NCBI RefSeq assembly: GCF_011682045.1
Contig: NZ_VVIW01000035.1
Coordinates: forward strand, 1-59,866
Length of the DNA: 59,866 bases
Direction: 5' to 3'
From: Massilia aquatica
Lineage (GTDB): Bacteria; Pseudomonadota; Gammaproteobacteria; Burkholderiales; Burkholderiaceae_D
The position numbers were made by a program, and so were the translations under genes. The notes beneath the pieces are model-generated. The model was given only the letters and a program-made list of their open reading frames with translations. It searched no databases and was not told where the DNA came from. Within the stretch, counting starts at the first letter, position 1. Each line of letters opens with the position of its first letter. Of the stretch, positions 25,415 through 36,300 are shown piece by piece.

Positions 25415-26532
25415 TGAAAATCGTCATCGACTCCAAATACGTAACGGCGGACATTGCTATCGCATTGGATGTGGCGGGCCGCGAGCACTTGGTGATTGCC
25501 GCCAAGAGTACATGGTCCATTCCGCTGCCTGGCCAACGGCCGCGCCCGCTTCCACCGCAGCCGCTTGTCCAATCCGACGTGTATGCCGGTGAGCCTGGCG
25601 AAAGTGCAATGCTCTACGGCGCCGATTTTGCGCGCTTTAAACCCCGCTGCGACGTTCTGTTCAACGCTAGCGCACATGCACCCGAGGGACTTCCAGTGAC
25701 CGAAATGCTAGTCGCGTGGCAAGTAGGCCCGCTGCGCAAGGGGCTGCGCGTGATTGGGCCTCGGACCTGGCGTAACACTTTGGGTTTGATGACGCTGTCT
25801 AAGCCGGCGCTGTTCACCAGCCAACCGCTCCACTACGGTTTCGCTTTTGGCGGCACGCGGCAGTACGAGAAAAATCCGGGTGAAATTTTGTACGAAACGT
25901 TTTTGGAAAATCCTGCCGGGGTCGGCTGGGCAGGACCGCGCACACGTTCGCAGCTGCATGACGAACCCGCCCCTAGTTTAGAGGCAATGGATGACGCTAT
26001 CCGAAGCCCGAAAGGGGCTCATATTGCTGCCGCCTTTTCTGCCATCGGCCGTCATTGGGCGCCTCGCAAGGACTATGCGGGAACCTATGACGATGCTTGG
26101 AGAAAGAACGTGTTTCCGCTCCTGCCGGCCGACTATGACGAACGCCATAATCAATGCGCTCCCGACGGTCAGCAAATGGATTATCCGCAAGGGGGTGAGC
26201 AGGTTGTGTTGCGCAATATGATGCGTGGCCGTCCTGACGTGCGATTCGCACTACCGCAGCTCAACCAGCAAACGGTACGCATGCTGCGTACCGACTACAG
26301 CAATGAAATTCTTAGCCCGGTGGCTGACACCCTATATTTTGAACCGGACGAAAATCGCTTCTCAGTTGTCTGGCGCGTGAGCGTGCCCATCCGGCGGCGG
26401 TTGCAAGAGTTCGATACCTTGGCGATTGGACCGGTAAATGCAGCTTGGTGGAACGACAAATCCTTGGGGCGCGATGTGTCGGGCTGTGCTGGGTGCGGCG
26501 ATGAGAATGCTGAAGACGAGGTGTCGTTATGA
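25414..26532 (+). CDS. DUF2169 type VI secretion adaptor, 372 aa
   Basis: DUF2169 proteins act as adaptors or chaperones linking VgrG spikes to PAAR-like effectors. Typical features: a beta-rich N-terminus with VAGREHLVIAAKSTWSIP, PRCDVLFNASAHAPEG, LRVIGPRTWR and PLHYGFAFGGT, followed by NPAGVGW. Length is normal. It overlaps the next gene by ATGA and is two genes upstream of the DUF4150 effector, the usual order. Confidence 0.85.
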   Translation: MKIVIDSKYVTADIAIALDVAGREHLVIAAKSTWSIPLPGQRPRPLPPQPLVQSDVYAGEPGESAMLYGADFARFKPRCDVLFNASAHAPEGLPVTEMLVAWQVGPLRKGLRVIGPRTWRNTLGLMTLSKPALFTSQPLHYGFAFGGTRQYEKNPGEILYETFLENPAGVGWAGPRTRSQLHDEPAPSLEAMDDAIRSPKGAHIAAAFSAIGRHWAPRKDYAGTYDDAWRKNVFPLLPADYDERHNQCAPDGQQMDYPQGGEQVVLRNMMRGRPDVRFALPQLNQQTVRMLRTDYSNEILSPVADTLYFEPDENRFSVVWRVSVPIRRRLQEFDTLAIGPVNAAWWNDKSLGRDVSGCAGCGDENAEDEVSL

Positions 26533-27629
26533 AACTCTGGCCACTATCCTCGACTGGCCGCGGCAAAGAAGGCCTTCGAGGCTGGATGCCGCTTCGGGTT
26601 GTGTCTCGTGCCATGTGTTGCTCAGTTGGGTTCACAGCTCTTGCGGCTAGTGCTGCCATTAACGCGCGGCTCAACCACTTCCGGGAGACACAATTCGTCT
26701 CCCGCGGCAGTGCGCGAATAATAGGCGGGGCCCTGTTTGAAGTCGATATGTGGGGCGCAGAACGGCTCAGCTACATGCTGCAATCGGTAGTTGACGAAGC
26801 ACTGATAGAGCACATTTCTGTCGACACAGCGCAGATTGCGATTCTTGCTATAGGCGCAGAACCGCAACGACCCGGCAGGCCGAGCAGCTGCTTGGCCGAT
26901 GCCTTAGCCGCCATACTTGACGATGCGCGGCAACACGGAAAGGAATTTCACGCACTTACCCAGTTTTGCGACTACGGAAAAGCAGGTATTGGAAAGGCAT
27001 TGGCACAAGCGTCTCAACTATTGGCCAGCAAAGACGGACCGGAATATGTGTTATTGGCGGCCGTCGACTCGTTGTTGGATGCCGGCGCCGTAGAGAGCTT
27101 TCTTGCCGAGGAACGGATTGCTACCGACGCAAACGCTGACGGCTTCATCCCGGCCGAAGGGGCAGGAGCAGTCTTGCTCACCAGGTCGACTGCGGCCACC
27201 CCGGCGCTATGGATTGAAGGCGTTGCCACCGCACAAGAAGCCTGGAGGCTCGATTCGGACACCCCTTTACGTGCTGAAGGATTGACCGCAGCAATACGGG
27301 GTGCAGGACAAGCTGCAAACTGCGAGATTGCTTCGCTCGATTTTCACGCTAGTGGTATGACCGGAGAAAGCTGGTATGCCAAAGAGGTCGGCTTGGCGCT
27401 CGCACGCTGTATGGAACGCAAGAAGCCCGAGTTCCCCCACCTTATGGTCGCGCGCAGTGTCGGCGAAACCGGTGCGGCTAGCCCTCTGCTAACGTTAGCC
27501 TGGCTGGCTGGCCTGATGGCGCACCCAACCAATCCGGGGAGCGCGGGGCTGTTGCATTTTGCCGGCGATAATGGTCAGCGCACTGCATTGATTGTGCGCT
27601 ACAGCTCGCACTCGCAGGTCACCGGATAG
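26529..27629 (+). CDS. Beta-ketoacyl-synthase-like type VI accessory protein, 366 aa
   Basis: Thiolase-fold protein: ADALAAILDDAR, YVLLAAVDSLLDAGAVESFL, GFIPAEGAGAVLLT and the late VARSVGETGAASPLLTLAW resemble 3-oxoacyl-ACP synthases, but no active-site cysteine is evident in the expected position, so catalysis is doubtful. Proteins of this type are regularly found between DUF2169 adaptors and PAAR-like effectors. The start at 26529 overlaps the previous stop; the first 25 residues look poor and translation may begin slightly later. Confidence 0.7.
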   Translation: MKLWPLSSTGRGKEGLRGWMPLRVVSRAMCCSVGFTALAASAAINARLNHFRETQFVSRGSARIIGGALFEVDMWGAERLSYMLQSVVDEALIEHISVDTAQIAILAIGAEPQRPGRPSSCLADALAAILDDARQHGKEFHALTQFCDYGKAGIGKALAQASQLLASKDGPEYVLLAAVDSLLDAGAVESFLAEERIATDANADGFIPAEGAGAVLLTRSTAATPALWIEGVATAQEAWRLDSDTPLRAEGLTAAIRGAGQAANCEIASLDFHASGMTGESWYAKEVGLALARCMERKKPEFPHLMVARSVGETGAASPLLTLAWLAGLMAHPTNPGSAGLLHFAGDNGQRTALIVRYSSHSQVTG

Positions 27630-27641
27630 ACAGGAAAATCC

Positions 27642-29213
27642 ATGCAAACACATGTTTACGCAAACAATCAGGAAATCGCGTGCAAGGCGGCGGGCAACGA
27701 CGGAGTATCTCCTCAAGCTTTCCCTGACCCTTGCTGGAGTCCACCGGGCCCCGGCGCAGGGCCTATTGTCATACCTTATCCGAATACCTGTTTTGCCGAC
27801 AGCATTAGCAACGGTACCAGCACCGTATTTATTAGTGGTAAAGAAGTCGCCATTGAAGACCAATCTTTCTTTGCGACCAGTACGGGCAACGAAGCCGCGA
27901 CCAACGCGTTTGGCAAAGGCGTAGCGACCGGCATTATCACGGGCAAGGCGTACTTCGCGCAGTGGTCGTTTGATGTCGTCTTTGAAGGCTTCGGCGTACC
28001 CCGACACAACGACATGGTCAGCCACAATCACGGCTCGGTTCCAGGGAATACGCCGCTGTTCCCGTACATTGCTCGCAGCATATTTCCGTCGCCATGCAAT
28101 AAGGAGGAAGCAAGAATAATCCGGGAATGCGGACCTGAAAAAGATGAGTCTAAAGCTAAAAAGGAAAGAAACGCCAAAAGCAAGCTCCACAAACTGCTGA
28201 AATCAAAGCGCAGCACGACGAAAGGCGGTGGACAACGCGTTAACGACTGGCATTGGACTGATGACCATTGCGACGGACTTACAGTGCCACTCGCCAGCGC
28301 GGAAACGGCCAAGAAGTATGCGGAGGATATGAATGAAGTCTTTAAGACCCTGCCAGATGAATTAGCTGTGCTTGACGCAGTCAAATCCGAACTCCAGTCG
28401 ATGGTTACCAACGCTGCGGGAAAAGCTGCCGGTAAGTTAGCGTTGAAAGCCGGTATAAAACAAGCCGCCGGTAGCTCTGTCCCAGTCGCCGGCAACATTG
28501 CCATGGCAATTTGGTCACTATACGACGCGGTAGTGGCGATAGGTGATGTTAAGGAGATTAAGCGCGTTGCCACAAAGGCATTACAGGAACTGGATATTTT
28601 AAAAACGACGTTGAAAGAACTGCAGACGCATGCAAAAACCTTGGATAAGTTGGACCCAAAAGTCGCGCACAGGATAGCCGTCGACGCCCAAGAAGTGCTG
28701 GCAACATTGAATGACTGTACTCGCGCCAGGAAATGCAATTTGGTCCCCCATACTCGGTCCAACGGAGAACCTCTATTGCCGAATAGCATGGAGCACGCAA
28801 ATAAAGGGGGCTGCTGCCCGGGCCAGACAGGTCATCATTTGGTGCCTAAGGAGTCCCTCGACGGAAAGTGTAAGGGGTACACTCATGGCTTGGCACCAAC
28901 GGTTTGCGTAGAAGGGACAAGCCAGTTCTTCGGTAGTCATCAGCGCGTTCATAGGGCGCTCGCGAAGGAACATTTTAACCTGGCGAGAGCACGCAAAGTC
29001 GCCTCTGATGGCAGTATGACCTTAGATGATGCTCTAGCTGCCGCAGCACAATCTCACAGTGAGGCATTCCCTCTTTCGAACTGCGACAAAGATTGCATAC
29101 GGGCACAGTTAGACGCTTATTATAAAGAAACCTGCGGCTCTATTCGGACAAAAATGGTTGATTCCAGCGCTAAACAGACGCTGCCGCCTGAGGACGATGG
29201 TCCAGTTGATTAA
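27642..29213 (+). CDS. PAAR-like (DUF4150) effector with C-terminal GHH nuclease toxin, 523 aa
   Basis: Predicted interbacterial toxin fired by the type VI system. Residues about 1-140 form the DUF4150/PAAR-like tip (NQEIACKAAGNDGVSP, IPYPNTCFADSISNGT, GKEVAIEDQSFFATS, VPRHNDMVSHNHGS). The middle is helical with a hydrophobic segment near 280-310 (SVPVAGNIAMAIWSLYDAVV) that may help it enter the target cell. The C-terminal 130 residues start with GQTGHHLVPKESL, the GHH/HH motif of HNH/EndoVII toxins, with several cysteines (GGCCPG, CNKDC-like CDKDC) probably binding a metal. DNase activity is inferred. Confidence 0.85.
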   Translation: MQTHVYANNQEIACKAAGNDGVSPQAFPDPCWSPPGPGAGPIVIPYPNTCFADSISNGTSTVFISGKEVAIEDQSFFATSTGNEAATNAFGKGVATGIITGKAYFAQWSFDVVFEGFGVPRHNDMVSHNHGSVPGNTPLFPYIARSIFPSPCNKEEARIIRECGPEKDESKAKKERNAKSKLHKLLKSKRSTTKGGGQRVNDWHWTDDHCDGLTVPLASAETAKKYAEDMNEVFKTLPDELAVLDAVKSELQSMVTNAAGKAAGKLALKAGIKQAAGSSVPVAGNIAMAIWSLYDAVVAIGDVKEIKRVATKALQELDILKTTLKELQTHAKTLDKLDPKVAHRIAVDAQEVLATLNDCTRARKCNLVPHTRSNGEPLLPNSMEHANKGGCCPGQTGHHLVPKESLDGKCKGYTHGLAPTVCVEGTSQFFGSHQRVHRALAKEHFNLARARKVASDGSMTLDDALAAAAQSHSEAFPLSNCDKDCIRAQLDAYYKETCGSIRTKMVDSSAKQTLPPEDDGPVD

Positions 29214-29229
29214 TTAAAAGGAACCCTTT

Positions 29230-30204
29230 ATGGACGTGTTCTTAGAGAAGAAGCGGTGGATTGAAGCTTTTTCTGAGTTTGAGATTGTGGACGTTGCGAT
29301 TCAAGAACGAAATAAGATTCAGCTTTGCGCTAGAAAGCGAATGACATATGAAGAAGCCTCTCACCTATTGGACCCGGATATACCGACTCGGCTGATAACT
29401 CTGTTTACGGACCGACCCGCAGGCGACAATTGTGGATTCACGAAATTGTCCGGAATGGGATATCCGGTTGTTGGCGTCTCTAGGAACCCGTTTCCACGTC
29501 CAAGTGGTTTAGTTGCGGCGTTCAATAAGGACGGGGATGTATGGCCACGCGGAGGCGGGAGTGGGCCGATGGAGCATATCGCTCCAGGCAAATGGCCGGG
29601 GACCCAGCGGCTTAAATGTATAAATGGGTACACCTATTCGGTAGGCGCCGCGCGCACTATATATAAACGAGTTGAGGTTGGAAAATGGACGCCCCTCAAC
29701 GACGGCTTCCCTGAGGTCGCTCCGTCTAGTGCGCTTGGTTTCAACGACATGGATGCTTTTTCTGAATCGGATATGTACGCAGTGGGCGGACATGGTGATG
29801 TCTGGCATTTCAACGGTAGCCGTTGGCAGCAAATGGGTTTTCCGAGCAATGTGCAGCTCGGCACCGTAACCTGCGCGGGTGACGGCAATGTGTATATCTC
29901 CGGCGAGGGCGGGAGTCTGTGGGTTGGCGGAAAGTCTACTTGGAAGCCCATATACCAAGGGGGCTCCAGTATTCTGTGGAATGACGTATTGTGGTTCCAG
30001 GATAAGCTCTGGTTGGCGTCAGACTATCAATTCCGGCAGCTGAGGGGTAAGACGTTGGAGCCGGTTATGCACGGAAACGAGCAAGTGCACATGAACGGGC
30101 ATATGGATGTTTATGACGGCCTGCTTGTTATCGCCGGCGCCGAATATGTGCAAAGCTTCGATGGCACTAACTGGCGCAGTCTTATTGAGCCATATCTTGA
30201 TTAA
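29230..30204 (+). CDS. Probable immunity protein with beta-propeller-like repeats, 324 aa
   Basis: Lies 16 bases after the toxin gene with its own Shine-Dalgarno (AAAAGGAA), the standard place for an immunity gene. No signal peptide, consistent with protecting against a cytoplasmic nuclease. The C-terminal two thirds carry repeating blades of the type SDMYAVGGHGDVWHFNGSRW, NVYISGEGGSLWVGG and GLLVIAGAEYVQSFDGTNW. The family is not one I can name; the immunity role is from position. Confidence 0.6.
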   Translation: MDVFLEKKRWIEAFSEFEIVDVAIQERNKIQLCARKRMTYEEASHLLDPDIPTRLITLFTDRPAGDNCGFTKLSGMGYPVVGVSRNPFPRPSGLVAAFNKDGDVWPRGGGSGPMEHIAPGKWPGTQRLKCINGYTYSVGAARTIYKRVEVGKWTPLNDGFPEVAPSSALGFNDMDAFSESDMYAVGGHGDVWHFNGSRWQQMGFPSNVQLGTVTCAGDGNVYISGEGGSLWVGGKSTWKPIYQGGSSILWNDVLWFQDKLWLASDYQFRQLRGKTLEPVMHGNEQVHMNGHMDVYDGLLVIAGAEYVQSFDGTNWRSLIEPYLD

Positions 30205-30213
30205 ATTCCCTCT

Positions 30214-31569
30214 ATGACGACGCATAGTAGACCCACCATAATCGGACCACTCGTTCGCCGTCACGTCGAAGATGCGGCCTTCTACTGGGCGCAGCACGAT
30301 GGTTCGGCCGAGTCGCCACGCTTGGACTTGTCGGGCTTGGCGAGGTTCAGTCAATCGCTCGCCGCACATCTTGAGGGATTGGCAGTTGCAGGGGCGGCTG
30401 GCTGGCCGCTATGTCTGGCCGCCTTGGAGCGTTGGAAAAAGCCGGCCGAGGCCTTCGTTGCCGCCCATACTGCTTTTGGTCTGGCTGATGCTAGCCAGGG
30501 TGAAGCCCTGCTAGCGCAAATCCGCGCACGCCCCGATGAGCTCTTACGCGGTGTTATCAGCGCCCTCGCTTGGATTCCGCTCACGCGAGCACACTCCGTT
30601 ATTGAAGAATGGACTGGTGCCAGGAGCGATGCCGTCATGCAGGTAGCGGCGTTGCGCTCGGTCGCCCTGATAGGTGCTGATGCCTTTGACGCCATCGGGC
30701 AGCCACTGGACCCACTCCTCAACAGTTCGGACGAACACGTGCGCGCCGCCGCGTGCCGGGTCGCGGCGCTTTTGCCGAGCGAGGATTGGGCCTTCTCCAC
30801 CTTACACGAGCGGTTGTTGGACCCAGTGCTGACAGTGCGTGCCGAAGCGGCTATCGCCCTTGGCACTAGCCGCTACCTGGGGGCAAGTGCGACCAGCGAC
30901 AATGGCGTACAGGCGTACGAGGCCTTGAGCGAGTGTGTGACCGCTCAGGCCGCAGTGCTTAACGCTTCCACGGGCTGGTATCGCAAACAAGCGTTGCGAA
31001 GGTTGACTCGCTGGGTACAGCATCTGGCCGCGCGTTATCCGGTTGGACAGGATTGCACCGCAGTGCTCGATATGCTGCCGAGCCGTTTGAACTTACGGTT
31101 TATTGCGTATCATGGCGATTCGGCTCATCTGCCCTACGTCATCAAGCAGATGAGCATCCAAAGTGAGGCTCTGTATGCCGGATGGGTATGGCAGACTGTC
31201 ACCGGCGTAGATATATCAACGGCAGGTTTGAGCTTGCCAGAACCGGCTCTGGACATTGAGGCAGAGGCAATCCGCGAAGTGCCAATGGACGCCGACCTTG
31301 GCCTTGCCCGTCCTGATGTTGAAGCAATCCGACGGTTCTCCACGGCGAGTTTGGTCGATGGGCAGCGTTATCTACTTGGCCTGGCGTTGACTCCTGCGAA
31401 TGCGCTGACGGTCTTAAGAACGGCCCCGCAGGCCCAACGCAATATAGCAGCCCAGTATCTGCAGCTTCGTTATCCACACAATAGAGTTTCGGTTCGCGCA
31501 CCAGTATTGCGACAACTCGCCACCATGAACCAGATACAGACTTTGCTTGATGATGAGGGGTTGCGATGA
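30214..31569 (+). CDS. TIGR02270-type HEAT-repeat protein, 451 aa
   Basis: Alpha-helical repeat protein of the kind catalogued as TIGR02270 and found in type VI cargo clusters. Visible repeats include ALRSVALIGADAFDAI, AAACRVAALLPSEDWAF and VRAEAAIALGTSRYLG. The N-terminus has the typical opening VRRHVEDAAFYWAQHDG. It overlaps the thioredoxin-like gene by ATGA. Role probably scaffolding; unknown. Confidence 0.75.
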   Translation: MTTHSRPTIIGPLVRRHVEDAAFYWAQHDGSAESPRLDLSGLARFSQSLAAHLEGLAVAGAAGWPLCLAALERWKKPAEAFVAAHTAFGLADASQGEALLAQIRARPDELLRGVISALAWIPLTRAHSVIEEWTGARSDAVMQVAALRSVALIGADAFDAIGQPLDPLLNSSDEHVRAAACRVAALLPSEDWAFSTLHERLLDPVLTVRAEAAIALGTSRYLGASATSDNGVQAYEALSECVTAQAAVLNASTGWYRKQALRRLTRWVQHLAARYPVGQDCTAVLDMLPSRLNLRFIAYHGDSAHLPYVIKQMSIQSEALYAGWVWQTVTGVDISTAGLSLPEPALDIEAEAIREVPMDADLGLARPDVEAIRRFSTASLVDGQRYLLGLALTPANALTVLRTAPQAQRNIAAQYLQLRYPHNRVSVRAPVLRQLATMNQIQTLLDDEGLR

Positions 31570-31985
31570 CTAGCCAGCTGGACCCATGGGATGATGCCAG
31601 CCTGCTTGCCGAACGGCTTCGCACGGCCCATGCGCTACTTTTTATCCTGGTCGGCGCTGAAAAATGGTGCATAAAATGCCGGGACTTGCGGCCGCAATTT
31701 GACAGTCTCGCTAGGGAAGCCAAGCAGGATGAAGTATGGCTTTGGCTCGACCTGGAGGACCATTCCGAATTCATTGGCGACTACTCACCGGAGAGTCTGC
31801 CCGTGTTGCTCTCCTACCGTGCCACCGAACTAATCGCATGTGAATTGATAGCAGAGACGCCTCAGTCGCTTGACGAACGAGTTAGTCTAATTCGCAAGGC
31901 TTTACACGACCAAAGCTCAGTTCGCGTGGCCTCCAAGGACCCGGGTATTCGGTCGCGCTTGCTCATGGAAAATTGGGCGACCTGA
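31566..31985 (+). CDS. Thioredoxin-like protein, 139 aa
   Basis: Thioredoxin fold with the redox motif WCIKC in LFILVGAEKWCIKCRDLRPQ, followed by a short beta-strand WLWLDLEDH and the cis-proline region ESLPVLLSYR. No signal peptide, so cytoplasmic. It is the last gene of the type VI cluster, coupled by ATGA to the HEAT-repeat gene. It could assist folding of the cysteine-rich effector; this is a guess from context. Confidence 0.75.
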   Translation: MTSQLDPWDDASLLAERLRTAHALLFILVGAEKWCIKCRDLRPQFDSLAREAKQDEVWLWLDLEDHSEFIGDYSPESLPVLLSYRATELIACELIAETPQSLDERVSLIRKALHDQSSVRVASKDPGIRSRLLMENWAT

Positions 31986-32079
31986 TGAGGATTTGTATGC
32001 CTCGTCGGGAATAGGGGCCATCGAGATAGTTTCATCAACCGGCGCGGCGGTTGCCGTTCGACGACGAGGTGAGTGAGTC

Positions 32080-33293
32080 TTGAAAATGAATGTGAACTTG
32101 CCGCAGCGGGGTTTAGCGCGGAAAACAAAGCCGCTCTCGAGCGCCCAGCCGGCGCTGTCAATGCGAACAGTCGCCGCCGTGCAGAAGACATTGAAAGCGC
32201 CTCTACACTCGCTTCAATTCCTGGCCGCATTGAATGATTGCATCAGCGCGACTACACTTCCTCATCCCGTAACCGCACGCAATGTTGGGCTTTTACCTTC
32301 ATGGCAACGATGGAGTTCGTGGAAGGAAGGAGCGTCGGATAATTCTTCCGTTGCGGACCGCATTCTTACGAATGCGCGTAACAATTTCGATAAATGCGTT
32401 GATGTAATCAAAGAGGGGATGCGAAATGATTCGGTAGGGCTAAAAGGCATCATTGCGGGCCCGTCAGAAGAAGAACTGGATATGTCCGGTGTCTTCGCGG
32501 CTGCGCCGCTGATGTTCTGGCGTCGACCACACGCATTGGTTGAACTGACGGCGCCCCTCCAGCAGCTCCTGGACCGTTCTGATTTGGGCGACGATATTCC
32601 GGTCGGCTTGCTGCGTCCGCCCGTGCCTGCGTGCTACATCCGGTTTGGCGACGATATGCAGCACGCCGTATTGTTAGCGCAGTCGGAGGATTTTCAACAC
32701 CTCCGGATGAGGGCGTTTATGTTTTCGAGTCGGTGCGTGAAGAACAGCGGACCGTCGCGCTGGTGGCAATCTGGGAGTGGGCGGTCAGCCGACTTTCTCG
32801 GTCAGTACCATCGAAATGATAATTGGAGATGACAAGGAATCCTTGGTCGATGTCATCGAGCGTACTTGTGACGAACATCCAACCTGGGTACGGCTCCATC
32901 ATCGCGTCCTCGCACAACTGTGCACGAAAGTTTTCCTTTACTGGAACTTGGAGCAGGTGCGCACTGAAAAGCAGCAACCGTTTTCTAACGCCATGCAGCA
33001 ACTCAAGCGGCTCGGTCCGAAGAAGGCTGCCAAACTGCAGCGTCATGTAGACAGGCTATATGACAGAATCCTGCTAGGACCGCTGTCCCTACCTGGCCAT
33101 GGTGTCCTTGACGAAGTGTCCCCGCACTGGCGCCGCGGACATGCCGGCTATGCAGCCGCACGGTCCACATCACTCTCTACGTAAGGTATTATTCATCGCG
33201 CCGACGCTGGTTCGGAAAGACCGGCTTGAGAGCGCAGCACTAAATTGTGACACCCGACAAAGATATTTGAGCAGGCAGCTAATCCCAAAGTGA
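32080..33293 (+). pseudogene. Multiply frameshifted hypothetical gene (AcrVA2-related?)
   Basis: One protein is spread across successive frames: TLKAPLHSLQFLAALNDCIS to PACYIRFGDDMQHAVL; then PPDEGVYVFESVREEQRTVA; then GGQPTFSVSTIEMIIGDDKE to LDEVSPHWRRGH; then MQPHGPHHSLRKVLFIAPTL with VRKDRL. At least three frameshifts separate them (near 32690, 32770 and 33140). The ending HWRRGH..QPHG...W/FI.PTLV is shared by a group of proteobacterial proteins, some of which are annotated as AcrVA2-like; I cannot confirm that label. Not functional as it stands. Confidence 0.6.
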
Positions 33294-33314
33294 TAGCGCG
33301 CAGTCGGGTAAAAA

Positions 33315-36300
33315 ATGCGAGACGAGGAGCTGGATTTGGCGTTATCAATTGGACGGTTGTCCGCGTTACCTTGCTTCTTTCAGTCGCAAGTATTTTGGCG
33401 TGGTGCGCTTGACCCGCGGCTGTCCATCGAAGATAGCGCGCGCTTTCGACACCTTCGAGAGTTTTCGTCTGCTCATGCGTGGGATTTCTGCTCGGACCCT
33501 TGTGCAGACCATTCGCCTCCTACGGGCACTGAGTTAACGGTCATCGAGTTGGGTTTGGGTCTTCTGCAACGGGGTGCTTGGACACCCTGCAGCTGGATGG
33601 TAGAACAAGAAATCGCGAGTCGAATGGAACGTGCGACGTTAGGCGAGTTCACGTCGTACCCGGCCGCAGCAGGGCGGCTTGGATTTGAACCTAAACAAAT
33701 TCGCATGGACCTCTTCAAGTTGGCGCTAACCTCTGGCCGACTCGGCAGCGAAGTGGACCAGGATGCCGCTGAGCTTCTGTGGGCGACCGCCGCGCTACAG
33801 AGTGGAGAAGTCGGTAGCCCTGCGGAACGGCACTTCTATGACCTCGTTCTCGTACCAACGCTAGGATTTCCACTGCTGGACTACCTGCAGTTTCAGGCGG
33901 AGCTCAAGGACCTCGGTGTTGATGGAGCGATTTTCTCGCGACAACGCACCGATTTTTCCCTGGATACTGGGCGCGGACTCAGGCTAGTGATAGAGGTCGA
34001 TGGCCGCCAACACTATGAACGCGACGCTCAACAACACCTGGACAAAGCAAGAGACTCCGCTCTTAAAAAATGCGGATGGCAAATCTGGCGGGTGCAGGTC
34101 ACTGAAATGGACGATGTGCCGCGATTGCGCGATAAGCTGTGGCGTATTTTGGGTTCGGTCAAAGGGGGCGAGTGGGGCGTAAATCTGTCGATTGCAGAGC
34201 CGAGAGAGCGCGAGGTGATGACTGCCGTTTGGGGCGCAACTGCGGTCGCACGAATTCAGTTCATGTTGCTTATCGCTTTACAGCGAGGAGTTCTCCCGTC
34301 TGCGTTACCGTGGACTCTTCACATCGAAGAAGACGATACGGATGTTGCTGAATTGGCAATAGGGGACTTTTTTGACTGGTTTGGTCGATTGCGTGGAATG
34401 TACGGGCTCCCCGACCTCCCCGATATTGTGATTGCAGATAGGGGCAGCGAAGACATCAACATATCAATAGCCGTCTCTTGTACCAATCCCTATTTCGAGG
34501 GAGCCGCTGAGCACGGTGCCAGAGCGGTTTCAAGACCGGCTAATAAATATGTAGACGAGCCAAGCCTTAAGTTTACAAATAGGGAATATCTATCCCAGTC
34601 TCCGGAAAGGGAAGTACTTCAGTTGTTCGCCCAAGATTTCTTTCGAAAAAGCGAGCTTCGTGAAGGCCAGTATGAAATCCTAAGTAGAATCCTGATGGGC
34701 AACGACGCCGTCGGATTGCTTCCCACGGGGGGCGGAAAAAGCCTCACCTATCAGCTGGCATCATTACTCTTGCCAGGCGCGACTCTGTACGTAGCGCCGT
34801 TGAAGTCACTGTTGCAAGACCAGTTTGAACGCCTGAAGATTGATGGGATTGACGGTTGTGGCTTCATCTCCAGCGCGCTTAATACTTCGGAGCGAACGCG
34901 CCAGGAAAGCCGTTTTGCAGCAGGCAAGATGCGGATGCTCCAAGTCGCACCCGAGCGCTTCTTGATGGAGAATTTTAGAAGCCTCTTGCAAACCTATCAA
35001 GCAAACTTTGGTGCAATTACGCAAGTTGTTGTTGATGAATGCCACTGCGTTAGTGAGTGGGGACACGATTTTCGGCCCGCGTACCTTAGTCTCAGCCGTA
35101 TTGTGCGAGATAGAACCACCCGGCTGGGTAGCGCCGCACCGGTAGTAGCATTGACTGGTACTGCTTCGAGTATCGTGCTTGACGATGTGCGGCGCGAACT
35201 CGGGATTTTGGATTCCGCAGCTATCGTTCGAGCAAACCGGCTTGACCGACCTGAGTTAGAACTGCAATTCAGGAAAATTGCTGCGTCCGAAAAGTCTCGA
35301 ACTCTTGCAGGTGAAGTAACAGGGTTCCTCTCGGCGCATGCGAATACAAATGCTGGACTACTCGTATTCACCCAGCACGTAAATGGGGCACTCGGTGTCT
35401 TTGATATCGCCACGAAACTAGCAAATACTGTATCAGTAGAAATTGGACGACAAGTCAGGTATTTCTCAGGAGAGCGCCCTAAGGCTATTAGTGAGGCCGT
35501 GACGTCAGCGGAGTGGGATAAGCAGAAATCACAGTCTCAGCGCGACTTCATCAACCCGCGCGGAGATTTTTTTCAAATACTGGTGGCCACGTCTGCGTTT
35601 GGAATGGGAATTGATAAGCCATCCATTCGAAAGGTCATCCATTATTTATCCCCCCAGTCTCCAGAGGCATATTACCAAGAGGTCGGGCGTGCGGCCCGAG
35701 ACAGGGAGCCAGCCACTGCCGTCATGCTTTTTTCAGATGAGCGGGCGGAAATAACAGATACGATTCTGTCTCCGGAGACTGATATTTCAGAGGCCCGAAA
35801 ATTGCATCAGTCGCTCCCGCGGGGCATGCCAGTTGGGGATTTCCTCACAACGTTCTTCTTTCATGCTAACCGATTCACCGGTGTCGCTGAAGAGGTTTCG
35901 TGCGCGAGCGCCGCTTTAAATTCGATTAAGTCCATTTTTGATAAAGGGGAATCTGTAGTTTTAAAGTACGATGCGAACAAGACATCTACAACGTGGAACG
36001 CGCAAGGGCCACTTGAGTACTCATTAGTGCGGCTAATTCACCTTGGCATTGTCTTGGACTACACCAAAGATTTTAACGCGAAGACCTTTGAGCTATCTGT
36101 TTCTCCCCACTGGATTGATTCGAGAAAAAACCTGGAGTCATATAGGGAGTATTTTCTGCGGAGTTTCGAAGCGTATGTGCGGCGATATGAGACGCGCCGA
36201 GTCGGACCCCTGGTGCAGGAATTGTCTTCCTCTACCACCTTCGAAGAGGTAGAAGTTTTTGGAATCAAGGCCATTATTCAGTACCTCTATTCGCAAATTG

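Noticed and set aside
28028-28789. 253-codon minus-strand ORF inside the type VI effector gene
   Set aside because: Serine/alanine-rich shadow of the DUF4150 effector, with no motif.
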